Shown here: positions 21,730 through 31,877 of the stretch, in pieces
How the letters are laid out: every line of letters starts with the position of its first letter
Numbering within the stretch: position 1 is the stretch's first letter
Source of the DNA: Corynebacterium yonathiae
GTDB lineage: Bacteria; Actinomycetota; Actinomycetes; Mycobacteriales; Mycobacteriaceae
Length of the DNA stretch: 64,000 nucleotides
Direction: 5' to 3'
Assembly: GCF_027570195.1 (NCBI RefSeq)
Contig: NZ_JAKMUZ010000001.1
Span: forward strand, 124,001-188,000
The notes under the pieces: model-generated
What the model was told of the DNA's origin: nothing
Databases searched by the model: none
What the model saw: the letters and a program-made list of their open reading frames with translations, nothing else
Translations under genes and position numbers: made by a program

Positions 21730-22397
21730 TAGACACCCGCCGCCAAATTGCGCAATTGCTCTACCGTGCTGGTGGGATCTTCCGCCTTAAATACGGCCGA
21801 GCCTGCGACAAACGCATCGCATCCAGCCGCGGCGGCCGCCTCGATGGTCTCTGGGGAAATTCCGCCATCAATCTCGATGACGGTATTCAGCTTCTGCTCA
21901 TCAATGCTGCGGCGCAGCAGACGAACTTTCTCCAACATCTCCGGCATGAACTTCTGCCCGCCGAAGCCAGGTTCCACGGACATGACGAGTACCTCATCGA
22001 AGTAGTGCAGCTTATCCAGCCATGGCTCAATAGCGGTGCCAGGCTTAATGGAAAAGGCCGCACGCACACCCAGCCCTCGGATGCTCTGAGCCAAGTCCAC
22101 TGCCGCTTGCTCATCGGCAACAGCTTCTACGTGGAAGATAATGGTATGCGCGCCGGCCTTGGCATAAGTCTCCACCCACTTCTCGGGCTCCTCAATCATG
22201 AGGTGCACGTCCAATGGTTTATCAGTTAGCCGATGGACCGTAGCCGTGATATCTGGGCCGAAGGACAGGTTGGGCACAAAGTGCCCATCCATAATGTCCA
22301 CGTGGACCCAGTCTGCGGTATCAATTGCCGTCAGTTCCTCGCCCAAACGAGAAAAATCAGCGGCCAGGATGGAAGGGGAAATAATCGGTGCGGACAT
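21729..22397 (-). CDS. rpe: Ribulose-phosphate 3-epimerase
   Basis: Interconverts ribulose-5-phosphate and xylulose-5-phosphate. 222 residues from the ATG at 22397, where the protein begins MSAPIISPSILAADF as in the family; the open frame upstream to 22508 lies inside rsmB and lacks similarity. VHVDIMDGHFVPN and VEPGFGGQKF are the metal and phosphate motifs. Heads the rib genes, linking the pentose phosphate pool to riboflavin. Confidence 0.97.
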   Translation of the reverse strand: MSAPIISPSILAADFSRLGEELTAIDTADWVHVDIMDGHFVPNLSFGPDITATVHRLTDKPLDVHLMIEEPEKWVETYAKAGAHTIIFHVEAVADEQAAVDLAQSIRGLGVRAAFSIKPGTAIEPWLDKLHYFDEVLVMSVEPGFGGQKFMPEMLEKVRLLRRSIDEQKLNTVIEIDGGISPETIEAAAAAGCDAFVAGSAVFKAEDPTSTVEQLRNLAAGV

Positions 22398-22416
22398 GCC
22401 CACCAGTCTATCGCGA

Positions 22417-23970
22417 TTAGTCAGCGGCGCGGCGCAATGCGGCAAAGAACATGGCATCCGTACCGTGCCGGTGCGGCCACATCTGCACGGATTTTTCGTG
22501 CCCCACATCGCCCATATCCGGAATGAGCGCGTGTGCGTCTAGCTCCGTCGCGCCGAGCTCTCGCACCGCGCGGTCCACGATGCCACGAGTCTCGCGCAAA
22601 TCTGGCGAACACGTGGAATAAATGACCACACCGCCAGGACGCACCAAGTGCAACGCGGAGGACAAGAGCTCGAATTGCAGTTGATTGAGCTCGGCTATAT
22701 CGGACTCAGACTTACGCCAGCGCGCCTCGGGCCGGCGACGCAGCGCGCCTAGTCCGGAACACGGGGCATCGACAAGCACGCGGTCAAACCCCTTACCCAC
22801 GCCTGGATTGCGGCCATCTGCCACATGGACGTCTACAGGCAAATCGCTGACCGTTTTTTCAATCAGCGCCGCACGGTGCGGGGAGACCTCCACCGCATCA
22901 ACATGCGCGGAGTCGATGCGGGCAAGCGCTCCCATCAAGGCTGCCTTTCCGCCCGGGCCAGCACATAGATCCAACCATCGGCCAGTGTCTTCGCCTTCCA
23001 GCGGCGCCTCGCATACCGCCCGGGCAATCAGCTGCGAGCCCTCATCTTGAACGGCCGCCAAACCCTGGCGCACCGGTTCCAATTGGCCGGGGTCTCCGGA
23101 GTCCATGTACACGGCATAAGGAGAATAGCGTCCCTCCTCGTTTCCGGTCATAAGCGCCAATTCCTCGGCCGAAATCTCTCCGGGACGCGCCACTAGGTGT
23201 ACGGACGGCCGGTCAGAGTCCGCCGCAAGGGCGGCCTCCAGCTCCCCTAGGCCCAGCACTCGGCTAAAGGCTTCCGCAATCCAGGTGGGATGGGCATGTT
23301 TAAAAGCAATTCCAGCAATTTCCCCCTGTGGGGCGAGCTTATCCAGCCATACCTTGGCCGGCGTCCGCGTAATGGTGCGCATAATGCCATTGGCAAAGCC
23401 CTTGGCCTTAACCTCACCGGCGGCCTCCACCAAGCGAACGGTGGTATCAACGGCCGCATGGGGCTCCACGCGGGTATAGAGGACTTGATAGGTTCCCAAG
23501 CGCAGGGCATCAACCACAGCTGGCGATATCACCTCGAGACCACGCGAAGAACACTCTGCAATAACGGCATCTACGACACCAAGGGTGCGCAGCGTGCCGT
23601 AGGTGATCTCGGTGGCAAAGGCAGCGTCGCGCCCTTTGAGCTTCTGCTTACGCAGTGTCTTGGGCAAAATGAGGTTAGCGAAGGCATCGTCATCGCTTAC
23701 CCTGCGCACCACGTCAAAGGCCACCGCGCGCGGCGCATCCACTCCTGCGGCTCGCGCCGCCTGAATCAGGCCGCCATCTTGGCGCTTAGCCGATCGGTGA
23801 CCATGGGCATTGGCCTGACGCCCCCTCTTGTGGCTGCCACGGCCGCTTTGCTGCTGCCGCTGTGGACGGCCACCGCGGCCTTTCGAACCACCGGATTTTT
23901 GAGAGTCGTGCGGCTTGCCCTCTGGCGACTTATCGCTGGATTTGCTGCGCGAACGAAAACCACCACTCAC
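22417..23970 (-). CDS. rsmB: 16S rRNA m5C967 methyltransferase, RsmB/Fmu family
   Basis: SAM-dependent rRNA methyltransferase. The GTG at 23970 is chosen: it overlaps the fmt stop as GTGA and has GAGGTGAAG upstream, giving 517 residues. The first 55 or so residues are a Lys/Arg/Ser/Gln/Gly-rich low-complexity tail, then a NusB-like RNA-binding domain, then the methyltransferase domain with [16 protein letters not shown], the catalytic [19 protein letters not shown] and YSTCSP. Placement after fmt is typical. Confidence 0.94.
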   Translation of the reverse strand: MSGGFRSRSKSSDKSPEGKPHDSQKSGGSKGRGGRPQRQQQSGRGSHKRGRQANAHGHRSAKRQDGGLIQAARAAGVDAPRAVAFDVVRRVSDDDAFANLILPKTLRKQKLKGRDAAFATEITYGTLRTLGVVDAVIAECSSRGLEVISPAVVDALRLGTYQVLYTRVEPHAAVDTTVRLVEAAGEVKAKGFANGIMRTITRTPAKVWLDKLAPQGEIAGIAFKHAHPTWIAEAFSRVLGLGELEAALAADSDRPSVHLVARPGEISAEELALMTGNEEGRYSPYAVYMDSGDPGQLEPVRQGLAAVQDEGSQLIARAVCEAPLEGEDTGRWLDLCAGPGGKAALMGALARIDSAHVDAVEVSPHRAALIEKTVSDLPVDVHVADGRNPGVGKGFDRVLVDAPCSGLGALRRRPEARWRKSESDIAELNQLQFELLSSALHLVRPGGVVIYSTCSPDLRETRGIVDRAVRELGATELDAHALIPDMGDVGHEKSVQMWPHRHGTDAMFFAALRRAAD

Positions 23971-24917
23971 TGGAACTTCACCTCGACATCCTTGCCCAGT
24001 CCGCGGGCCCAATCGGCCGCATTCATCATTTTCTTCCCCGGGGGCTGGATTTTACCCAATTGAACCGGCTGGGTCCCAGTACCGACGAACACGGCATTCT
24101 TGGCGATGTGCAACTGCCCGGGCTCCAGTTCCTGTGCAGCCGGGCTAGACTCATCTGGGTGGCGGACTGGACCAATTTTCACACGGGCTTCATCCCACAT
24201 AGTCCATGCACCAGGCCCTGGGGTATATGCCCGAATATGCCGGTCGATGGCAAAAGCAGGTTGAGACCACTCCACGCGAGCCTGCGCGGTAGAGATTTTG
24301 TGGGCATAAGTCGCCTCGCCCTGCTGCGGCTGTGCCTCCAGCTGGCCTGCCGCCAGGCCATCCATCGTGGCGACAAGTAAATCGCCGCCAGAATAAGCAA
24401 GGCGGGTTAAAAGATCATCGGCGGTATCAGTATTCTTGATTTCCTCCGTCACGGTGCCTAGCACTGGGCCGGTATCTAGGCCTTCTTCAATGCGGAACGT
24501 CGATGCGCCGGTAATATCATCACCGGCGGCGATGGCAGCCTGCACAGGTGCCGCGCCGCGCCAGGCCGGAAGCAGGGAAAAGTGCAGGTTGACCCATCCA
24601 TGTTGCGGAAGCTCTAGCAAGTCCTTGGTTACCAGATTGCCATAGGCCACCACCGGAATTGCTTCCGGTTTCAACTCCCTTAGGCGGGCACGCAGTGCCT
24701 GCCCATCCTCCGAGTCAGGCCGCAGGGTAGTTGGGGTCAGTACTTCAATGCCGTGTTCTTGGGCTAAGGCTTTCACCGGGCTGGGGTGAAGGGTGCGGCC
24801 GCGGCCCTTCTTAGCGTCTGGGCGAGTAATTACCGCCACCACCTCGTGCGACGAGGCAAGCAGCTTTTCCAAGGCCACAACGGCTGGCTCAGGGGTACCG
24901 GCAAAAATGATCCGCAT
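23967..24917 (-). CDS. fmt: Methionyl-tRNA formyltransferase
   Basis: Formylates initiator Met-tRNA. 316 residues; [20 protein letters not shown] at the start and the catalytic [20 protein letters not shown] with its conserved His. Overlaps rsmB by four bases and is preceded by def, which removes the formyl group after synthesis, so both halves of the formyl cycle are adjacent. Confidence 0.97.
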   Translation of the reverse strand: MRIIFAGTPEPAVVALEKLLASSHEVVAVITRPDAKKGRGRTLHPSPVKALAQEHGIEVLTPTTLRPDSEDGQALRARLRELKPEAIPVVAYGNLVTKDLLELPQHGWVNLHFSLLPAWRGAAPVQAAIAAGDDITGASTFRIEEGLDTGPVLGTVTEEIKNTDTADDLLTRLAYSGGDLLVATMDGLAAGQLEAQPQQGEATYAHKISTAQARVEWSQPAFAIDRHIRAYTPGPGAWTMWDEARVKIGPVRHPDESSPAAQELEPGQLHIAKNAVFVGTGTQPVQLGKIQPPGKKMMNAADWARGLGKDVEVKFQ

Positions 24918-24993
24918 GCGGGGAAACTCTCCTCTTAATGTCGTTCAGATTACTAGGCTACAACGCCGCGGCACTGCCGCCGCAGTAAGTGGG

Positions 24994-25506
24994 CTAAGAG
25001 GCGTTAAACCACTCAGCTGCACGGATGGCGCGCATAGCATCTTTTCTCACCGCAGCCTCGAGACGCTGCAAAAACAGCACCCCATCGAGGTGGTCCGTTT
25101 CATGCTGGATACACCGAGCCATCAGGCCTGATGCCACCATGGATACAGGGCGTCCCTCAATATCCTGGCCGGAGACAAAGACCTGGTTGAAGCGGGTGGT
25201 TTCCGCACTAATGCCGGGAATGGAAAGGCAACCTTCCGGTCCCATTTGCTGCTGTTCCCCAACCGGAGTCCAGATCGGATTAACTATGGCCCCACGCAAG
25301 CCAGATTGGGTATGCGAGCAGTCATAGACAAAAATTCGCTTGAGGATGCCTACCTGATTGGCAGCTAGCCCTACTCCCCCGGCATTTTCCATGGTCTCGA
25401 GCATATCGTTCGCCAAGGCCCGCAGGCCGGCATCAAATTTATTGATTTCCTCCGCGCGGCTGCTCAATACAGGGTCGCCGTAGACACGGATCTCTCGAAG
25501 GGACAT
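24994..25506 (-). CDS. def: Peptide deformylase
   Basis: Removes N-formyl groups from new proteins. All three metal motifs are present: GVGLAANQVG, EGCLSIPG and the HEXXH-type QHETDHLDG. The ATG at 25506 (170 residues) is favoured because AGAAAGG lies 10 bases upstream; the in-frame GTG at 25515 is only one base from that site. Confidence 0.95.
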   Translation of the reverse strand: MSLREIRVYGDPVLSSRAEEINKFDAGLRALANDMLETMENAGGVGLAANQVGILKRIFVYDCSHTQSGLRGAIVNPIWTPVGEQQQMGPEGCLSIPGISAETTRFNQVFVSGQDIEGRPVSMVASGLMARCIQHETDHLDGVLFLQRLEAAVRKDAMRAIRAAEWFNAS

Positions 25507-25605
25507 AGCACTCACACCTTTCTGATGGCACCGAGACCAAGCCGGCCGACGATAGCTGGTTTCCTCAGTCGAGATTAGCGCATTGTCATTGTCTACCTTT
25601 TACGG

Positions 25606-27648
25606 CTATCCCACATGGATGGGGTCAACTACGATACGAAGTGGCAAGTCATCCTTGCGGGCGCTGCGCGCCGCATTGGCGCTGCGCAAAGCACGCCCCA
25701 GTTGAGCTCTGGGCCCCAGCGGGGTGCGGACTACCAACCGCTGTGGTGGACCAAAGCGCCCGCTATCATAGTCGCCGGGCAAACTATGCTCTGGTGGAAG
25801 GGGAACTGGGCCCAAGATCTCCGCATGCTCCGGCAGATCCACAAGCTCGGCAAAGCCATCCAAAGAGGCATCCGCGCCGTCAATGGCGGCGAAATGCACC
25901 GCAGGCGGAAAGCGTACTTCGCGTCGAGCAGCTAGCTCTGCTGCCGCGGCGCCCACCATATCCCAGCGCAGGAAATGCTGGACCACCGTGAGAGATTCAT
26001 CAGCCGCCAGGATTACCCGTCCGCCTTTAAAATGCGGCTGCACCAGCGTAGCCGCTTGCGCCCACTTCGCTAGAGTATCCTCAGTGGCGCGCAGATCCTG
26101 CCGGTTAAGCAATGCCCCGGCGTCCAAAAGCAGTGCCGCACCATAGGCACCATCTTTTACTTTCGGCTCGGCGCCTGGGGTGGCAATGACTAGCCCTGGA
26201 GTATTCTCCACCTCATCGAGCACCTTGTTTCCACCCGAGACCACCACCCGGGTATGGGGAAAGGCACGGCCCAATTCCTCCGCGGTGCGCTCCGATCCCA
26301 AGACGATGGCACGCAGGCGCGGGGAACCACATTCTGTGCACCGATGCCGCGCTTCGATTCGGCCGCACCAGCGACAGGTAGGCATTCCCGCCTCTTCAGC
26401 GCCGCCTTCGCTTGCCGACGTCCCCTTAGGCGGCAACCCCAATGGCCCATTGCAATGCCGACAACGAGCCGGTGCACGGCACTGGCCACACGCCAATATG
26501 GGAGCGTATCCCTTACGCGGTACCTGGACCAGCACCGGTTCTCCCCTATCCAGCGCCTGGTGGGCTGCCTGAAAGGCCTGTGCCTGCACTTTTGTGGTGC
26601 CACCCTGTAGATCGCGGCCGATCGATAGCCCGTATGGCCCCACGGCTTCAATAGCCGGGCAACGCGCGCCGATGGTTTGCTCTTTGGCCACCACATCATG
26701 CGCCCAACCTGATTCTACGAGGAGCTGCGTTTCCGCCGTCCGCGAATGGTTTGCCAGGACCATACTGCAGCCTTCGAAAGCAGAGCGGGTGGTCAGCACT
26801 TCCCTGGCGTGAACATAAGGCTTGAGGTTATCGACTAAGTTATCGTTGCCATCATCCAGGATCACCACCAGTTGTAGGTCTTTGACGGGGGCAAAGGCGG
26901 CCGACCTAGTACCTACTACCACGCGCGCCTGGCCCACTAGCGCCGACAGGTAACGGCGGTAGCGAGCCTGCGGGCCCATACTATTGGTGAGCACCGTAAT
27001 CTGCTTCGGTCCAAGCACGCGGCGAAGAGCGGAGTCTAAGGCATCAACATTCTTTTGGTCTGGGGCGACTAGGAGCACCCCGCCTCCCCCTAGCGCTACC
27101 TTGGCCGCGAGCGCGGCCAGCGCATGAGCCCAATCATCACCCGGGGCGATCTGCCAGCCGGCGCGAGCGAGCTTGCCGCCTAGAATCGAATCTACGAAGG
27201 CTTCGCCATGCTGATAGGCCGACCATCCCGAAAGGTCAGGCTCGCTCGTGGTGCCGAGTTCCTCCCAGGGGGTCTCTAAATCGGATTCCTCTGCTTTGGC
27301 GTGGCGCGGCGGAATAGCGGAGCGAATAATGTCCGAGCGCACTCCCCCATAGCGGTCTGCTAGGGCGTCGATAAGCCGGGCAATCTGCGGCGGATAAACC
27401 TGAAACGGTGAGATAATGCGCTCAATAAAGCGCAGGTTGCCGCCAAATTCAGAATCATGCAGGCGCTCTAGCACTATCGCATCAACCAAGCGGCCATTAA
27501 AGCGGATGCGAACCTTAACACCTGGCTGAACTTCCTGCGAATCGTCCTCTTCGACAAGGTAGTCAAAGCCCCGGTCCAGGTGAGCGACCCCCAAAAGTGG
27601 CAACACCCGCGCAACCGGTTTCCGGGTGGCGGGTGTTTTCTTAGGCAT
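25606..27648 (-). CDS. priA: PriA-like primosome protein, helicase motifs lost
   Basis: Homologue of the primosomal protein N' that restarts stalled replication forks. 680 residues from the ATG at 27648. The N-terminal DNA-binding domain and the zinc-binding cysteines (CGQCRAPARCRHC and CRWCG...CTECG, about residues 390-450) are kept. The Walker A position reads GGGGVLLVAPDQKN with no GKT, and the DEGH box is DDGN, so it should not hydrolyse ATP. This loss is known in actinobacterial PriA. It starts 11 bases after the metK stop. Confidence 0.92.
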   Translation of the reverse strand: MPKKTPATRKPVARVLPLLGVAHLDRGFDYLVEEDDSQEVQPGVKVRIRFNGRLVDAIVLERLHDSEFGGNLRFIERIISPFQVYPPQIARLIDALADRYGGVRSDIIRSAIPPRHAKAEESDLETPWEELGTTSEPDLSGWSAYQHGEAFVDSILGGKLARAGWQIAPGDDWAHALAALAAKVALGGGGVLLVAPDQKNVDALDSALRRVLGPKQITVLTNSMGPQARYRRYLSALVGQARVVVGTRSAAFAPVKDLQLVVILDDGNDNLVDNLKPYVHAREVLTTRSAFEGCSMVLANHSRTAETQLLVESGWAHDVVAKEQTIGARCPAIEAVGPYGLSIGRDLQGGTTKVQAQAFQAAHQALDRGEPVLVQVPRKGYAPILACGQCRAPARCRHCNGPLGLPPKGTSASEGGAEEAGMPTCRWCGRIEARHRCTECGSPRLRAIVLGSERTAEELGRAFPHTRVVVSGGNKVLDEVENTPGLVIATPGAEPKVKDGAYGAALLLDAGALLNRQDLRATEDTLAKWAQAATLVQPHFKGGRVILAADESLTVVQHFLRWDMVGAAAAELAARREVRFPPAVHFAAIDGADASLDGFAELVDLPEHAEILGPVPLPPEHSLPGDYDSGRFGPPQRLVVRTPLGPRAQLGRALRSANAARSARKDDLPLRIVVDPIHVG

Positions 27649-27659
27649 AGGCCTAGATT

Positions 27660-28892
27660 CTACAGACCGGCGGCAGCACGCAAAGCTTCCACTCGGTTCA
27701 ATTGCTCCCACGGCAGCTCAACGTCGGTGCGGCCAAAGTGACCGTAGGCCGCAGTCTGCGCGTAGATGGGGCGCAGCAGGTCGAGCTCGCGAATAATCGC
27801 GGCCGGACGCAGGTCGAATACCTGATTTACCGCAGCCTGGATATTCGCATCGCTAAGGCCTTCCTTGGCAGTACCGAAGGTCTCCACGTACAGGCCCACC
27901 GGCTTAGCGCGGCCAATTGCATAGGCAACCTGGACTTCGGCACGATCTGCCAAACCAGCAGCGACAATATTCTTAGCCACCCAGCGCATGGCATAGGCAG
28001 CAGAGCGGTCCACCTTGCTCGGATCCTTGCCGGAGAAAGCACCGCCGCCGTGGCGAGCCATGCCACCGTAGGTGTCGACGATGATCTTTCGGCCAGTAAG
28101 GCCAGCATCGCCCATCGGCCCGCCAAGGATAAAGGAGCCGGAGGGGTTGACCAGCAGCGTCGTGTCTTCGGTGTAGAACTTGTCTAAGCCGGCGTCCTTG
28201 ATAACCCACTCGAGGACCTCGCTGCGCAACGGGCCTTCCAACCAAGCGCTATCGACCGCGGCATCATGCTGTGTAGAGATAACGACGGTATCTAGATGGG
28301 AAGGCTCGTTGTCGTCGGTATAAGCAAAGGTCACCTGAGTCTTTCCATCCGGGCGCAGGTGATCGACAATGCCTTCCTTGCGCACCTGCGTCAGGCGGCG
28401 GGACAGGCGATGTGCCAAGGCAATGGGCAAGGGCATAAACTCGGCAGTTTCATTAGAGGCATAGCCGAACATCAGCCCCTGGTCACCAGCACCAGCGGTA
28501 TCGTTTTCAGCGTCATAATCCTCATCATGAGCACGAGCCTCCGTAGAGTTATCCACGCCAGCACCGATTTCTTGGGACTGCTCGCCGATGGCGATATTCA
28601 CGCCACAGGTATTGCCGTCAAAGCCCACCTCGGACGAAGTAAAGCCGATGGACTTGAGAGTATCGCGAACTAGCGCCGGGATTTCTACGTAGGCATCGGT
28701 GCGCACCTCACCCACTACGTGGACCTGGCCGGTGGTTACCAATGTTTCCACAGCGACGCGGGATGCTGGATCCTTTTCCAGCAGGGCATCAAGGATGGCG
28801 TCAGAAATGGCGTCACAAATCTTATCGGGATGACCTTCCGTAACGGACTCGCTGGTAAAAAGACGAGTTGCCACTGCAGCGTTATCAGTCAC
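27660..28892 (-). CDS. metK: S-adenosylmethionine synthetase
   Basis: Makes SAM from methionine and ATP. 410 residues from a GTG at 28892 with AAGGA 7 bases upstream. Motifs: [24 protein letters not shown] at the N-terminus, [12 protein letters not shown], and the glycine-rich loop [19 protein letters not shown]. No SAM riboswitch-like structure was noticed in the 110-base leader. SAM made here serves the methyltransferases in the window, including the defence methyltransferase. Confidence 0.98.
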   Translation of the reverse strand: MTDNAAVATRLFTSESVTEGHPDKICDAISDAILDALLEKDPASRVAVETLVTTGQVHVVGEVRTDAYVEIPALVRDTLKSIGFTSSEVGFDGNTCGVNIAIGEQSQEIGAGVDNSTEARAHDEDYDAENDTAGAGDQGLMFGYASNETAEFMPLPIALAHRLSRRLTQVRKEGIVDHLRPDGKTQVTFAYTDDNEPSHLDTVVISTQHDAAVDSAWLEGPLRSEVLEWVIKDAGLDKFYTEDTTLLVNPSGSFILGGPMGDAGLTGRKIIVDTYGGMARHGGGAFSGKDPSKVDRSAAYAMRWVAKNIVAAGLADRAEVQVAYAIGRAKPVGLYVETFGTAKEGLSDANIQAAVNQVFDLRPAAIIRELDLLRPIYAQTAAYGHFGRTDVELPWEQLNRVEALRAAAGL

Positions 28893-29002
28893 AAAAACTT
28901 CCTTCGTGCTCGCTATTGATTCAATGCTGTGGGGTTTTCTACGCCCAAGCCTAATACCCAACAAGCCTAGACCAAGCGGTCTATAAATGCAATTTTAGTT
29001 GT

Positions 29003-30250
29003 CTACCCGTGAAACATTTCATTCACAGCGGAAAGGATCTGTGCGGCCACAACCTGTTTAGAGCCATGCTCCACGCGTTGAGGCTCAGAATCGGGCCGCA
29101 AAATCCATCCTTCATTCGACTTTTGGCCAAAGGTCTTTGCCCGACCGACCTCATTAGCCATAAGCACATCACAGCCTTTGCGAATAAACTTTTCTTGGGC
29201 GTATTCCAAAGCCGACTTGTGGGCATCCCCCGTTTCGGCGGCAAACCCTACAATCACGCAGTCTGCGGGAAGCTCTGAGCGCTCGCGCGCGGCGACCAAC
29301 CCTTTGAGTACATCCGGGTTTTCCACCAAATGAAGAGTCGACAGCGCCTCGTCCGCCTGTCCCTTCTTCATCTTTGATTCAGCTATCTCCGCGGGGCGGT
29401 AATCAGAAACAGCGGCGGCCATAATCACCACGTCCGCATCGCGTGCCTCCTCGTGCATCGCCTCCTCCAATTCACGCGTGGAGACAATTCGGCGCACCTT
29501 CGCGCCAGAAGGCACAGGAAGCTGTGCAATATTACCGGCAACGAGGGTGACATCTGCCCCCATTTGGGCCGCCCATTCTGCAAGCGCGAACCCCTGCCTG
29601 CCAGAAGAGCGATTGCCCAAGTATCGCACCGGATCCAGTTCTTCCTGGGTTCCACCGGCTGATATGACTACCTTCTTTCCCTGCCACGTATGTTGTACTC
29701 GGTAACCCGCTAGTTCTGTACGGATGATTTCTGCGATCTGCTCCGGCTCTGGAAGGCGACCTGGTCCAGAATCTTTGCCAGTCAAACGCCCATGGGCAGG
29801 CTCGATTACGGTAATACCGCGACGTCGCAAAGTAGCGACGTTGTCCTGTGTAGCCGGGTTGTGCCACATTTCCGTGTGCATGGCTGGGGCAACGATAACT
29901 GGGCACGTGGCTACCAACACGGTCGCTGTAAGCAGGTCATCGGCCCGCCCTGCAGCCAACCGTGCGATAAGGTCCGCAGTTGCCGGCGCAATAACCACCG
30001 CATCAGCATGCTGCCCCACATTGACGTGCTGGACCTCGTCCACGGCCGAAAAAACACTGGTGGAGACTGGATGACCAGAAAGGGCCTCAAAAGTAGCAGC
30101 ACCCACGAAGTTCAAGGCGCTTTCTGTGGGGACGATGCGCACGTCATCGCCGGCTTCCTTAAGTTCGCGCACAAGGTGGCAAGCTTTGTAGGCAGCAATG
30201 CCGCCGGCGACGCCCAGGACAATATTGCGAGAAGTATCTTTATCAGTCAC
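29003..30250 (-). CDS. coaBC: Phosphopantothenoylcysteine decarboxylase / synthetase
   Basis: Bifunctional CoA synthesis enzyme (Dfp). 415 residues from a GTG at 30250; the frame remains open to 30337 but the extra residues are not family-like. CoaC half: FMN-binding GVAGGIAAYKACHL, the catalytic His in VQHVNVG, and APAMHTEMW. CoaB half from about residue 205: VVISAGGTQEELDPVRYLGNRSSG. No strong ribosome binding site is visible for this start. Confidence 0.95.
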   Translation of the reverse strand: MTDKDTSRNIVLGVAGGIAAYKACHLVRELKEAGDDVRIVPTESALNFVGAATFEALSGHPVSTSVFSAVDEVQHVNVGQHADAVVIAPATADLIARLAAGRADDLLTATVLVATCPVIVAPAMHTEMWHNPATQDNVATLRRRGITVIEPAHGRLTGKDSGPGRLPEPEQIAEIIRTELAGYRVQHTWQGKKVVISAGGTQEELDPVRYLGNRSSGRQGFALAEWAAQMGADVTLVAGNIAQLPVPSGAKVRRIVSTRELEEAMHEEARDADVVIMAAAVSDYRPAEIAESKMKKGQADEALSTLHLVENPDVLKGLVAARERSELPADCVIVGFAAETGDAHKSALEYAQEKFIRKGCDVLMANEVGRAKTFGQKSNEGWILRPDSEPQRVEHGSKQVVAAQILSAVNEMFHG

Positions 30251-30280
30251 ACCGCACGATGCTACCTGGCAGCATAGAGA

Positions 30281-30352
30281 AAGGCTCCACCCACCGCGAC
30301 GGTAGGTACACCCTAAACCGGGATGCACGTCCGTCACGGCGCGTGGAGCCTT
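30281..30352 (-). terminator. Likely terminator after rpoZ
   Basis: Perfect ten-base arms AAGGCTCCAC and GTGGAGCCTT separated by about 52 bases with partial inner pairing; on the minus strand the second arm runs into TTTCTCT. Probably ends or attenuates gmk-rpoZ transcription before coaBC. Confidence 0.5.
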
Positions 30353-30376
30353 GCAGCTATTACACGCTTGCGCTAG

Positions 30377-30679
30377 TTACTTGCCTTCCTCATGGTCAAG
30401 CAGACCAGCGTCAATCTCGCGCAATGCGATGGACAAAGGCTTTTCGCCTGGCTCTGGAGTAACCAGCGGGCCTACGAACTCGAAGACACCTTCATCTTGC
30501 TCTTGGTAGTAGCTATTGATCTGGCGTGCGCGCTTAGCGGCAAAGATGACCAAAGCGTACTTAGAGGAAACCTTGTCCAAAAGCTCATCGATCGGGGGAT
30601 CAGTAATACCGATCGGATCATCAAATACTGGCTCCGCCTTTGCGGCTTCAGTGTTAGAAGGGGTGGTCACGTTAGTCAC
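30377..30679 (-). CDS. rpoZ: RNA polymerase omega subunit
   Basis: Small assembly subunit of RNA polymerase. 100 residues from the GTG at 30679, chosen as it lies 5 bases after AAAGG; the in-frame GTG at 30685 overlaps that site. Core motif: [31 protein letters not shown], then the C-terminal PLSIALREI. Sits 35 bases after gmk, the standard arrangement. Confidence 0.95.
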   Translation of the reverse strand: MTNVTTPSNTEAAKAEPVFDDPIGITDPPIDELLDKVSSKYALVIFAAKRARQINSYYQEQDEGVFEFVGPLVTPEPGEKPLSIALREIDAGLLDHEEGK

Positions 30680-30719
30680 ATGCACCTTTACATTGATTGA
30701 AGATGGTCAAAAAGAAGGT

Positions 30720-31289
30720 CTATGCCTGCAGGATATCACTAATGGCAGCTACTGCCTCGTCCAGATCCTCGTTCACGACGACGTGATCGAACTCGTCCTG
30801 TGCGGCTAGTTCCTCATGCGCAGTTTGCAACCTACGGTCAATGACGTCTTGCGGCTCGGTACCGCGGCCGGTGAGCCGCTCCACAAGTACCTCCCATGAC
30901 GGGGGCGCCAAAAAGACCAGGTCTGCCTCCGGCAGAGCTTTCTTAACACTCCTAGCACCCGCGAGATCAACCTCTACGAGTACCGGGCGGCCTGCGGCCA
31001 AAGCTTCCTCCACCGGCTGGGCGGGTGTTCCAGACCGCTGCAATCCACCGTGGATATCTGCCCATTCGAGCATCTCTCCGGCGTCGATTCGCTGCTGGAA
31101 GGTTTCTGGGGTGACGAAGAAATAGTCGACACCGTCCTGCTCCCCGGGGCGAGGCTGACGCGTGGTCATAGACACGCTGAAATAAAGCCCCTCGACGTCA
31201 CTGCGCAGACGCGAAACTACGGTGGATTTTCCCACTGCGGATGGCCCCGCCAGAACGACGAGGCGACCGCGTGCAGTTGCGTCAGCCAT
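30720..31289 (-). CDS. gmk: Guanylate kinase
   Basis: GMP to GDP. 189 residues with P-loop [13 protein letters not shown], the substrate motif [20 protein letters not shown] and the lid around [13 protein letters not shown]. Begins 8 bases after the mihF stop. Confidence 0.97.
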   Translation of the reverse strand: MADATARGRLVVLAGPSAVGKSTVVSRLRSDVEGLYFSVSMTTRQPRPGEQDGVDYFFVTPETFQQRIDAGEMLEWADIHGGLQRSGTPAQPVEEALAAGRPVLVEVDLAGARSVKKALPEADLVFLAPPSWEVLVERLTGRGTEPQDVIDRRLQTAHEELAAQDEFDHVVVNEDLDEAVAAISDILQA

Positions 31290-31297
31290 GGTTGTGA

Positions 31298-31618
31298 CTA
31301 TTCGCCGTAGCCGAAACGCTCGAGCAGAGCACGACGCTGACGCTCACCCAAGCCGCGCAGACGACGGGTCTGAGCGATCTCTAGGTCTTCCATGATTTCC
31401 TTAGCCTTGACCTTGCCAACCTTCGGCAGAGCCTCGAGGAGTGCAGAAACCTTGGTCTTGCCGATGATCTCATCGGTCTCAGCCTTTTCGAGCACGTCCT
31501 TCAGGTCGGTCTCGCCACGCTTGAGTGCAGCCTTGAGCTCGGCGCGAGCCTTGCGGGCCTCAGCAGCCTTTGCGAGAGCTTCCTTGCGCTGCTCATCAGT
31601 CAACTTTGGAAGGGCCAC
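31298..31618 (-). CDS. mihF: Actinobacterial integration host factor
   Basis: Nucleoid-associated DNA-bending protein essential in mycobacteria. 106 residues from a GTG at 31618 with GGAGGA just upstream. The Lys/Ala-rich N-terminal helix is followed by the helix-two-turn-helix region [33 protein letters not shown]. Heads the mihF-gmk-rpoZ transcript; a dyad lies 70-90 bases upstream. Confidence 0.95.
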   Translation of the reverse strand: MALPKLTDEQRKEALAKAAEARKARAELKAALKRGETDLKDVLEKAETDEIIGKTKVSALLEALPKVGKVKAKEIMEDLEIAQTRRLRGLGERQRRALLERFGYGE

Positions 31619-31687
31619 GGGTTTCCTCCGATTCATTAGATTGATTCTGTTACGTCTAGTACTTAGTACCAGATTACGGTTGCCTTA

Positions 31688-31705
31688 CGCAGTAAATACA
31701 CTGCG
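31688..31705. promoter_or_regulatory. Dyad upstream of mihF
   Basis: Perfect inverted repeat CGCAGT-N6-ACTGCG in the 259-base gap between mihF and pyrF. Looks like an operator for a dimeric regulator of mihF-gmk, but no regulator is recognised. Confidence 0.35.
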
Positions 31706-31843
31706 GAAAGTCATCAATAACCTTCGGACAAACCGACTTCTGGCAATCCTAGCACTGCTCATTGAACGGTGACGATTAGCGGGTCCAAAAGCACGCCTAT
31801 TTTAGCACGTCACCGCGCATGCTTTAAACAAAGTACCAGGTAA

Positions 31844-31872
31844 ACGGCGCAGCCGTTAATCGGCCACGCCGT
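31844..31872 (-). terminator. Probable terminator of the pyr operon
   Basis: ACGGCG/CGCCGT outer stem and GCCG/CGGC inner stem around TTAAT, directly after the pyrF stop, running into TTTACC on the minus strand. This would separate the pyr operon from mihF-gmk. Confidence 0.6.
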
Positions 31873-31877
31873 CTCAT

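Noticed and set aside
22397..22420. FMN riboswitch ahead of the riboflavin genes
   Set aside because: rpe starts within 20 bases of the rsmB stop and no RFN-like element can fit before ribD, ribE or ribBA.
28893..29002. SAM riboswitch upstream of metK
   Set aside because: The minus-strand leader is short and shows no multi-helix structure.
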